The position numbers and the translations under genes are program-made. The notes beneath the pieces are model-generated. The model saw nothing but the letters and a program-made list of their open reading frames with translations. It was not told where the DNA came from and searched no databases. Source: Bacillota bacterium (GTDB lineage: Bacteria > Bacillota > Sulfobacillia > Fermentithermobacillales > Fermentithermobacillaceae). Taken from it: a stretch of DNA of 64,000 nucleotides. The stretch covers positions 1-64,000 of the forward strand of contig DUVI01000042.1 in assembly GCA_012841065.1 (NCBI GenBank), in the 5' to 3' direction. Position 1 is the first letter of the stretch. The number at the start of each line of letters is the position of its first letter. Of this stretch, positions 10,670 to 18,753 are shown piece by piece.

Positions 10670-12235
10670 TCACAACGGTATATTGCCATGCTTCTTGCGC
10701 GATTGCTCGACCATTTTGGTCGCTGTAATCTCAAGTGCACTTATAACCCTGGGACGAAGTTCCTGGGGATCGATGACGTCGTCGATGTAACCTCGGCCCG
10801 CGGCCACATATGGGTTGGCGAACACTTCGCGGAATTCCTTGATTTTCTCTGCCCGCTTAGCAGCCGGGTCTTCAGCTTCGCTGATTTCTTTCCTGAATAC
10901 CACATTGGCGGCACCTTCAGGACCCATGACAGCAATTTCTGCATGGGGGAGCGCAAATACCATATCTGCGCCAAGATGCCTGGAGCACATAGCTATGTAA
11001 GCTCCGCCATAGGCCTTCCTGGTTATCACAGTCACCTTAGGCACGGTAGCTTCTGAGTAGGCATACAAGAGCTTGGCACCATGCCTGATAATCCCGCCGT
11101 ATTCCTGATCGACTCCAGGGAGGTACCCGGGTACGTCTACCAGGGTTACGAGGGGAATATTGAAAGCATCGCAAAACCTTACGAATCTGGAAGCTTTGTC
11201 TGAAGCATCGATATCAAGGCATCCGGCTTTAACCTGGGGCTGAGATGCAATCAGACCCACCGCCCTGCCGCCCAACCGTGCAAACCCTGTTATGATATTG
11301 GTTGCGAAGCACTTCGACACCTCAAAGAAGGCACCATTGTCAACCATGGAGTAGATTACGTCGTACATGTTGTACCCTTTGTTGGGATCAACAGGCACTA
11401 CTTCCCGCAGTTTAGGATCGCATCTTCCGGGATCGTCGCCTGAATCCACAAACGGAGGATCCTCCAGGTTATTGGCAGGGAGATATGACAAGAGCGTCCG
11501 CACCATTTCGAAACAGGTGCGCTCGTCAGGAGCCATAAACTGCGCCACGCCGCTTACCTGGTTATGTATAAGTGCGCCTCCCAGTTGCTCAGTGGACACT
11601 TCTTCCCCGGTGACGGCTTTTATCACCTGAGGCCCTGTAATGAACATGTTGGATATGCCTTCAACCATAAACACAAAATCAGTGAGCGCAGGAGAATACA
11701 CAGCCCCGCCTGCGCACGGGCCAAGGATCACTGATATCTGCGGGATTACACCTGAATACTTCACATTGCGGTAAAAGATGTTGCCGTATCCCTTGAGGGC
11801 ATCTACCCCTTCCTGGATCCTGGCGCCGCCTGAATCGTTCAAAGACACAAACGGAATACCAACTTTGGCCGCAAGGTCCATGCACTTGCAGATTTTTTCT
11901 GCGTGCATTTCACCCAACGAACCGCCGATCACAGTGAAGTCCTGGGCGGCAACGCACACGGCCCTGCCGTCAACCAAACCATACCCGGTAACGACACCTT
12001 CGCCGGGGGCCTCGACATCTGCCATGCCAAATTCGGTTGCCCTGTGGGTGACAAACGCATCGATCTCAACAAACGTGCCTGGATCGAAAAAGGCAGCTAT
12101 CCGCTCCCTGGCACTCATCTTGCCACGCTCGTGCTGCCTTTCGATTCTCTTCGGACCGCCGCCTTGCTCCACTTTACTGCGGCGTTCTCTCAGTTCCTTC
12201 AGTTTTGCTTCCAACTGCATCAATGAATCTGACAA
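10670..12235 (-). CDS. mmdA: Methylmalonyl-CoA decarboxylase alpha subunit (carboxyltransferase)
   Basis: GGGPKRIERQHERGKMSARERIAAFFDPGTFVEID, GPCAGGAVYSPALTDF; TTG at 12235 has RBS ggaggtg (ORF opens 12250). Confidence 0.92.
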   Translation of the reverse strand: MSDSLMQLEAKLKELRERRSKVEQGGGPKRIERQHERGKMSARERIAAFFDPGTFVEIDAFVTHRATEFGMADVEAPGEGVVTGYGLVDGRAVCVAAQDFTVIGGSLGEMHAEKICKCMDLAAKVGIPFVSLNDSGGARIQEGVDALKGYGNIFYRNVKYSGVIPQISVILGPCAGGAVYSPALTDFVFMVEGISNMFITGPQVIKAVTGEEVSTEQLGGALIHNQVSGVAQFMAPDERTCFEMVRTLLSYLPANNLEDPPFVDSGDDPGRCDPKLREVVPVDPNKGYNMYDVIYSMVDNGAFFEVSKCFATNIITGFARLGGRAVGLIASQPQVKAGCLDIDASDKASRFVRFCDAFNIPLVTLVDVPGYLPGVDQEYGGIIRHGAKLLYAYSEATVPKVTVITRKAYGGAYIAMCSRHLGADMVFALPHAEIAVMGPEGAANVVFRKEISEAEDPAAKRAEKIKEFREVFANPYVAAGRGYIDDVIDPQELRPRVISALEITATKMVEQSRKKHGNIPL

Positions 12236-12262
12236 CCGGTTCACCTCCACGATGAATTCATA

Positions 12263-12299
12263 AGGCCGCTACATTAGGCCGCTACATTGGCTCAGCCAA
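12263..12299. repeat. 13-bp tandem repeat plus palindrome in mmdA leader
   Basis: aggccgctacatt x2 (12263-12275, 12276-12288), then ttggctCagccaa (12287-12299). Confidence 0.7.
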
Positions 12300-12468
12300 T
12301 ACTAAGCCCAAAGCTTACATTAAACCAAGCATAGCATAACACAAAGGCAATAAAGGTGGAAGCATAGTTTGAGTACCTCAGAAAGCGGGTTCTAGAGCGG
12401 TTGTCCTGGGTGTTTTGGACCTGCGATATAGTCCAATTTGGCCAGGATGACGTTACGCCTGGAAATCT

Positions 12469-13098
12469 CTACAGGTAAAAACCCAGCTCCTGAAGATCAG
12501 AAGTCACATCGCTGTTCTGGATCCTTACATGGGAAGGAACTTTGATCCTTACAGGGGCAAAATTCAAGAATCCCTTAATCCCCTTGGAGATCGCATAATT
12601 GACCACGTCCTGGGCAGCTTGTGCCGGAACTGCAATCACGCCGATCTTGATCTCATTGGAAGCCATCACTTGTTCCAACTCATGAAGGTGTCTCACAGGT
12701 ACGCCGTCTATTTCAGTACCCACCTTATCCGGGTCAACATCGAACAGACCCTTGACGACGAACCTGTAGTTGGGGGTGGTTTCCTTTCTCGAAGTCAGGT
12801 ACCTGGCAAGAGCGGTTCCAAGTTCACCTACGCCGACAATCCCTATGTTCATCTGCCTGTCGGCTCCCAGAATCTCTATGAGCTCATTTCTCAGGCCCAG
12901 GATGGGATATCCCACACCCTGCTTGCCAAACTCTCCGAACAGTGCCAGGTCTTTTCTCACTTGTGCGCTGTTTACCGCAGCCAGATCTCCGATTTCAGCC
13001 GACGAAATATAGTCATCAGGCCCTGCGTCTAAGTCAGTCAAAATCCTCAAGTATGTCACGAGCCTGCGGATTACTACATCCGGAATCTTGCTACGCAA
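12469..13098 (-). CDS. rex: Redox-sensing transcriptional repressor Rex
   Basis: VNSAQVRKDLALFGEFGKQGVGY, NIGIVGVGELGTALARY. Confidence 0.95.
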   Translation of the reverse strand: MRSKIPDVVIRRLVTYLRILTDLDAGPDDYISSAEIGDLAAVNSAQVRKDLALFGEFGKQGVGYPILGLRNELIEILGADRQMNIGIVGVGELGTALARYLTSRKETTPNYRFVVKGLFDVDPDKVGTEIDGVPVRHLHELEQVMASNEIKIGVIAVPAQAAQDVVNYAISKGIKGFLNFAPVRIKVPSHVRIQNSDVTSDLQELGFYL

Positions 13099-13188
13099 TC
13101 GAGCTCCTACCCCCTTGCTGTTTCAGGTAAGTAAGTTTTTTCCTGTCTTTCCGCTATATTCCAAGACAGCCATGGGACTTCAGCCACA

Positions 13189-13707
13189 TTACCGCTTAGA
13201 CAAGTTTTCTGTGTAAACAATGATTCTCCCTGCAAGCATACCCACAAAAATCCCTGTAGGTATTGCAAACAGCAGGAGATACGGCAAGTAGAACATGACG
13301 CCGATCTGACGCAGGATCAAACTGGCCACAAGAAGCTGGGTAACGTTATGAGTGATCGAACCTGCAACGCTTATGCCTATAACCGACAGACTGTCTCCAA
13401 ACAGTTTCCTGAACGCGTACATCACAGCCGTAGACGCCAATGCTCCGGAAGTGCTCAGATAGTAGGCCACATTCAGGAAGGTTCCCGACAACAAGCTTCC
13501 CAACAGGGTCCGGAGGAAGCTTATCGCCATGGACTCGCCGGGCCCCATGGTCATTACAGCATACAGGGCCACGATATTGGCAAGCCCCAATTTGGCACCT
13601 GGAACCGTATAGGGAATTGGGAGCATAGCTTCAACCACATGCAAAGCCGTAGCTAAAGCAACCATTATTGCAATACGTGCAAGGGTTCTTACTCCATTGG
13701 TTCTCAA
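13189..13707 (-). CDS. Gx transporter / heptaprenyl diphosphate synthase component I family membrane protein
   Basis: PIPYTVPGAKLGLANIVALYAV...SFLRTLLGSLLSGTF...SITHNVTQLLVA. Confidence 0.85.
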   Translation of the reverse strand: MRTNGVRTLARIAIMVALATALHVVEAMLPIPYTVPGAKLGLANIVALYAVMTMGPGESMAISFLRTLLGSLLSGTFLNVAYYLSTSGALASTAVMYAFRKLFGDSLSVIGISVAGSITHNVTQLLVASLILRQIGVMFYLPYLLLFAIPTGIFVGMLAGRIIVYTENLSKR

Positions 13708-14999
13708 GTCCGTTTACGCCACCATTCCAGCAATACTTGCGATAAAGTTTGTTTCTCGTTCATTTTCGGATTCTGCAGAACTACATCTTCCAGATATTCG
13801 AGAGCTTCCCCCACAACCTCTCCCTGCTCCACACCCAAACGCTCCATAATTCCGTTTCCGTCAAGCGCGATGTTCGTGAAGTCCTGGCATTCAGAGTTAA
13901 ACACTGACCAGAACCCTGCAGCCAGAAACAAATATCCTTTTGGCAGGCCACTGTTGCCAAGGCCCAGCCACACTGCCCGTTTTGCTTCCATCAGACGTTC
14001 AAGCTGCCTGGTTCCCCAATGGTAAACTATCCTTCTTGCCAGGTACCCTGGATCGCTATTGTATGCCTGTGATTGTTTCCACAAACCTGAATGGCCTTTT
14101 GGGAGCGTACGCTTATCGAGAATGATTTCAGGATCACAATTTAGAGCTAACCATTCAACTTCTTTCGCCAAACTTACAGGTAAGTTGAACCTGAGTTTCA
14201 GGATATCTGCATCAGTTTCGGTTATCCCCAACAACACCCCCAATCTTGTTGCAAGGTCCGGCTGACATACGGAAATGCCGACTGCTGCCTGATTGGGAGC
14301 TTTGTCCACTTCAGGCAAGACCACAGCGCTTATGCCGTATTCGTACAGGTCCACTATACCTTGATAAGCAGACGGAGACACCAGGATACGCTTTACCTCG
14401 GCAAATACCCTCTCGCCAGGCAGCTGGGACAACAGGCCCTTACATGCCCGGATAGCTTCGACCAACTCAGCATCTAAGTTCAACCCGAGGCACGTTTTCA
14501 GCCTTACCGCTCTCAAGATCCTCAGGGGATCTTCCTCAAACCGCTCTGAGGCAAGCCCCACGCATACAAGCGCCCGGCGCTCAAGGTCATTGAGCCCTCC
14601 GAAAGGATCGAAAATCTCACCGGTAAAAGGATCCCAGGCCATGGCGTTGATGGTAAAGTCCCTGCGTTCCAGGTCTTTCTCCAACGGCACCCCAAACATC
14701 ACCTGGCTGGGGTGACGTTTATCATGGTAATCCTTCTCAGCCCGCAGGGAAACCACGTCCACATCTCCAACTGAAACCCTGCCGTACTCAATCCCTACAG
14801 TACATGCCCCCGGGAACACACGCAATACCTGATGAGGATCCATATTGACAGCAATATCCCAGTCTAACGGTTGCTTTCCAAGCAAAACATCCCTTACCGG
14901 GCCACCTACGATTAGGGGATTGCCACCGCTGTCTCTAAGAGCTGAAGCTATAGCCAGTACCTTGAAAGGTATTTTGCTGGGATCGATGTATCCTCTCAT
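13704..14999 (-). CDS. CCA tRNA nucleotidyltransferase / poly(A) polymerase family
   Basis: GGNPLIVGGPVRDVLLGKQPLDWDIAV and RRDFTINAMAWDPFTGEIFDPFGGLNDLERR; start assigned to ATG at 14999 (MRGYIDPSK). Confidence 0.92.
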   Translation of the reverse strand: MRGYIDPSKIPFKVLAIASALRDSGGNPLIVGGPVRDVLLGKQPLDWDIAVNMDPHQVLRVFPGACTVGIEYGRVSVGDVDVVSLRAEKDYHDKRHPSQVMFGVPLEKDLERRDFTINAMAWDPFTGEIFDPFGGLNDLERRALVCVGLASERFEEDPLRILRAVRLKTCLGLNLDAELVEAIRACKGLLSQLPGERVFAEVKRILVSPSAYQGIVDLYEYGISAVVLPEVDKAPNQAAVGISVCQPDLATRLGVLLGITETDADILKLRFNLPVSLAKEVEWLALNCDPEIILDKRTLPKGHSGLWKQSQAYNSDPGYLARRIVYHWGTRQLERLMEAKRAVWLGLGNSGLPKGYLFLAAGFWSVFNSECQDFTNIALDGNGIMERLGVEQGEVVGEALEYLEDVVLQNPKMNEKQTLSQVLLEWWRKRT

Positions 15000-16575
15000 G
15001 AGTCTTAGCTTTTGCTGCCAGAAGTTTGTCGTCAGCTGCTGCCACCAACAACCGTGACTCAACCCCGTCCATGGGATAGCATGATATACCGAAAGATGCA
15101 CTGGGAACCGGAACGTGCCTTCCCGACGGGTCTGTGAGCGTTGCATCAAGCCAACCTCTTATCACGGCCTTTACGCGCTCGCATGCCACTTCAGGACTAA
15201 CCCCGGGCAGCAAAACTATGAACTCGTCACCTCCGAACCTGCCTACTATATCATTGGCCCTGAACCCTCTCGTGAGGCTTTCGGCAATGTGCATCAATAC
15301 CAGATCGCCTGCCAGGTGTCCGAAATTGTCGTTCACAAATTTTAACCTGTCTACGTCGAGCAAGATAATCGAGATGCACTCAGGGTACTTATTGTGTTTC
15401 GCGCCTTGTATGAACCTTTCCAGGGCAGACACTATGCTGCTCCTATTATACAACCCGGTCAGGTTGTCAGTCTCGGCCGCTTTTTTGACCTGCCTGTGCA
15501 ATTGGGCCACCTCCAATGCCGACGCGATGTGGCCTGCAACTGCCATGAGCAGTTTGACATCTGTCGGCGTGAAGCCATACTTCTCAGCTTTTTGCACAAC
15601 CAATACTCCCAGCCGTTTTCCCCGCACCTCAAGGGGCACATGCAATTCTGAAGCTACCTCAGGCGTGCCTTGATAATACCTGTCGTCTACCCTCACATCC
15701 GGCACATTCTGAGGCTGGCCGTGTTCCATGACCCACCATGAAATCCCTGTTCCACGAGGGACCTTGAGCCCGAGTACCTTTTGGGACATTCCCAAACCGG
15801 CAGAAAGCACGAGGTTCTGTCCGCCTTCGTCTGGGAGTAAGATAGAACAGTCGGTATACCGCATCTCCGTTGACACAATGTATAAGATGTGATTGAGCAG
15901 GTCATCTAGATCCAGCAACCTCCTCATCTCTTGACTGATTCGGAATATTACCCTCATTTCCTTCGACAGGATGGTTTCGGTATCGATGTCCTGTTGCTCA
16001 ATCAGCGTGTGGGGGCCGTAGGAAACCACATTCCATCCCGGATCAGGTTCACCTGGATACAAGACATCTTCAGGCCGGTCATCGATGCAGGACACACCTT
16101 TGATGGTTACGACAGTCTTCAGCCGGCTTTGTTGCGGCGGCTGAGGTGTTTCTGATGTCTCATGGGTTACGACAGTCTTCAGCTGGCTTTGTTGCGGCGG
16201 GCCAACGGGCGCGGCAACAAACTTCAGAGTCCGCTTCTGGTTGCGGCCTAGATACTCAACCTGGCAATCAAACCTGAGATCTTGTCCGGCAGGCGAAGCG
16301 CTTTCTACAAGGTCAATCCACCTGGCAAACTCATTGTGACCCACAGCATGCAAGTCAGCAACGTGGCGCATGAACTCCCCAAAGCCCCGCCCCGCGATCT
16401 CTTGTCCGGCGCAGCTAAGGAGCAAAGCTGCTTTTTGATTGGCAAAGGCAATGCAACCTGTTGAGTCTACCAACAGAATCCCTGCATCAATCCCGTTGAG
16501 TGCCGATTCGAGTTCCTCTTGCGAGAAAGCAAATCTGACGTTCACTTTGTCACCCCCTTTGTAGTTACTTTTCAC
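14935..16575 (-). CDS. PAS-GAF-GGDEF diguanylate cyclase
   Basis: Intact RFGGDEFIVLLPG, GAF region (ILLPDEGGQNLVLSAGLG), N-terminal PAS; start could be GTG at 16545. Confidence 0.92.
   Translation of the reverse strand: MKSNYKGGDKVNVRFAFSQEELESALNGIDAGILLVDSTGCIAFANQKAALLLSCAGQEIAGRGFGEFMRHVADLHAVGHNEFARWIDLVESASPAGQDLRFDCQVEYLGRNQKRTLKFVAAPVGPPQQSQLKTVVTHETSETPQPPQQSRLKTVVTIKGVSCIDDRPEDVLYPGEPDPGWNVVSYGPHTLIEQQDIDTETILSKEMRVIFRISQEMRRLLDLDDLLNHILYIVSTEMRYTDCSILLPDEGGQNLVLSAGLGMSQKVLGLKVPRGTGISWWVMEHGQPQNVPDVRVDDRYYQGTPEVASELHVPLEVRGKRLGVLVVQKAEKYGFTPTDVKLLMAVAGHIASALEVAQLHRQVKKAAETDNLTGLYNRSSIVSALERFIQGAKHNKYPECISIILLDVDRLKFVNDNFGHLAGDLVLMHIAESLTRGFRANDIVGRFGGDEFIVLLPGVSPEVACERVKAVIRGWLDATLTDPSGRHVPVPSASFGISCYPMDGVESRLLVAAADDKLLAAKAKTHERIHRSQQNTFQGTGYSFSS
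16105..16200 (-). repeat. 36-bp direct repeat (60-bp period) in the PAS-GAF linker
   Basis: ggttacgacagtcttcagc[c/t]ggctttgttgcggcgg at 16105-16140 and 16165-16200; encodes PPQQS(Q/R)LKTVVT twice. Confidence 0.9.
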
Positions 16576-16653
16576 AACGGTTCATACAGTATTTCGGATT
16601 TATGGGAATGGGATTGATATTATCCAGAATACGGCAAGCTGTGCTGTGGATAG

Positions 16654-17406
16654 TTAAGCTAAGGTATGGTTGTTGATGCCAGATCTCCGCTTGAGATATG
16701 CGAAACAACCCAAACCGGCTGCAAGTAACAGGACAGAAAACCATTGGGCATAGCTCAACCCTAACACGAAACTGTGGTTCTCCCTGAAAAACTCAAGGGC
16801 AAACCGTATGGCCGCATATCCAGAGAAGTAAATTGAGAACAAACCGCCGTCAAACTTCACCCGTTCGGACATTTTCAACAATAGGATAAACAGCAGGAAG
16901 TCAGCTATGCTTTCATAAATCGGATAGGGATGTCTCAATCCCGGAGCGTATCTGGTAAGCACACCCCACGCGCCGCCGGTCAATGTCCCGTAACAGCAGC
17001 CATTGAACAGGCAGCCCCATCTGCCGATTGATTGTCCCAAAGCAACTCCCGGAACTACTATGTCAAGCAGTTGTCCCAGGCGCACCTTTTTCACATGGCA
17101 ATACACGATTACGGCAATTAGCCCCCCGAGGAGTACACCGTGGATTGACAGGCCGCCGTCCCTGAGATCCAACACCGCCTGCAAATCCTGATAGCTCGCG
17201 GGGTTCAATGCCATGTGAAGCAATCTGCCGCCCAGAACCCCGGCTACGAATAACAAGATAAAGAAATCGAACAGGGAGTCCGGATCCACTCCTTTTTTGA
17301 GAGCCATTTTGACTGCTACTCTGGCACCAAGCACATACCCCAACCCGACCATAAGGCCGTAAGAGTAGAATTTTATCCCGCCTAGAGTGAAAAGCACAGG
17401 CTTCAT
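16654..17406 (-). CDS. lgt: Prolipoprotein diacylglyceryl transferase
   Basis: GGRLLHMALNPASY, GLSIHGVLLGGLIAV, VALGQSIGRWGCLFNGCCYG, RHPYPIYES. Confidence 0.94.
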   Translation of the reverse strand: MKPVLFTLGGIKFYSYGLMVGLGYVLGARVAVKMALKKGVDPDSLFDFFILLFVAGVLGGRLLHMALNPASYQDLQAVLDLRDGGLSIHGVLLGGLIAVIVYCHVKKVRLGQLLDIVVPGVALGQSIGRWGCLFNGCCYGTLTGGAWGVLTRYAPGLRHPYPIYESIADFLLFILLLKMSERVKFDGGLFSIYFSGYAAIRFALEFFRENHSFVLGLSYAQWFSVLLLAAGLGCFAYLKRRSGINNHTLA

Positions 17407-17503
17407 ACGATCACCTCTATCAATCATACCACCCAGGAATAGTAGCATACCATTCAACACATGCTATCAACATAAAACACAATCCGGCGGGAGGGCAACC
17501 ACA

Positions 17504-17911
17504 GTGTCTGGAAGACAACGGATAGCTTATGTGTGCCTGGGAGTTGTTATCGGTGTATGTTTGTCTATGGGAACGCTCGCAGGCTTAGCTTACTATGCAC
17601 CCCATGTTATCCTCGATTTACAGCAGGCGATCTCCGGAACCGTCTTGGACGATGACCCTGCGCAGGCTTTGTTGGATCAATCCATGGTAAAATCTCTCGT
17701 TCAAGATATCCTGTGTTCAGAGCAAGGAAAAGCCCTGGTAAACGATATCATACGCAATCAGGCGCCATCGACCTTCAGGCAAATGCTCGATGAAGCCATG
17801 GCCTCGCCGGAATTCCGGGCAGCCCTGGGAGAAGCGTTAGGCTCGTTCCTCAACAGCGACGAAGGAACCGAGTTAATGAGACGTCTGACACAACAGATAA
17901 TGACCCAATGA
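17504..17911 (+). CDS. Hypothetical membrane-anchored protein
   Basis: GTG with gggagg RBS; N-terminal TM IAYVCLGVVIGVCLSMGTLAGLAYYA then helical soluble part. Confidence 0.65.
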   Translation: MSGRQRIAYVCLGVVIGVCLSMGTLAGLAYYAPHVILDLQQAISGTVLDDDPAQALLDQSMVKSLVQDILCSEQGKALVNDIIRNQAPSTFRQMLDEAMASPEFRAALGEALGSFLNSDEGTELMRRLTQQIMTQ

Positions 17912-17938
17912 GCAAGAAGAGCACTCCTCCGGAGCGCC

Positions 17939-18673
17939 CTAAGCTGAAACGTCGGGCTGAGGCATAGCAGCCAGCAGTTCCCTGGCATCCAGGCGGTCTT
18001 CAACCATTTCATCTGAAATGATCCTGCCGTCTTTGAGCGAGATTACCCTCTCTGAATGCCTGGCAATGTCGGGATCGTGGGTTACCAGGACGATTGTTAT
18101 GCCTTGTCTATGGAGTTCTTGAAAGATCACCATTATCTCTTCGCCTGACCGGGAATCCAGGTTTCCTGTAGGCTCATCCGCCAAAATCACTTTGGGCCCG
18201 CCTACAATCGCGCGGGCAATAGCCACCCTCTGCTGCTCTCCGCCTGACATCTCATTGGGTCTGTGCTGAGCTCTCTTAGCGAGGCCCACAGCTTCTAAAG
18301 CTTTGGCAGCCCTTTCACGCCGTTCCCGCGGGGACACCCCTCTGTATATCAAGGGCAGCTCCACGTTGGACGTTGCATCGACCCTCGACAGCAGGTTATA
18401 GGCTTGAAAAATGAAGCCAATGCATTTGTTACGTATATCAGCCAGCTCATTATCTGATTTCTTGCTCACATCTTCGCCGTCAAGGTAATATTCGCCCGAT
18501 GTGGGCCTATCGAGACATCCCAGGATATTCATCAAGGTTGACTTGCCTGACCCAGAGGGCCCCATTATGGCAACAAACTGGCCTTTTGGAATCTCCATAT
18601 CAACTTCCCTGAGGGCAGGTACCGTGATCTTGCCCATTTGGTATGCTTTTGTCAGTCCGCAGATCTTTATCAT
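17939..18673 (-). CDS. ABC transporter ATP-binding protein, MacB/LolD type
   Basis: [62 protein letters not shown]. Confidence 0.93.
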   Translation of the reverse strand: MIKICGLTKAYQMGKITVPALREVDMEIPKGQFVAIMGPSGSGKSTLMNILGCLDRPTSGEYYLDGEDVSKKSDNELADIRNKCIGFIFQAYNLLSRVDATSNVELPLIYRGVSPRERRERAAKALEAVGLAKRAQHRPNEMSGGEQQRVAIARAIVGGPKVILADEPTGNLDSRSGEEIMVIFQELHRQGITIVLVTHDPDIARHSERVISLKDGRIISDEMVEDRLDARELLAAMPQPDVSA

Positions 18674-18753
18674 TTGTTTGCACCTCCGGCTCAGGCTTGC
18701 CTTTGTATTCCTGACGCAATATCTGCCATCAAGTTCCATAGAGTGTTGCTTAG

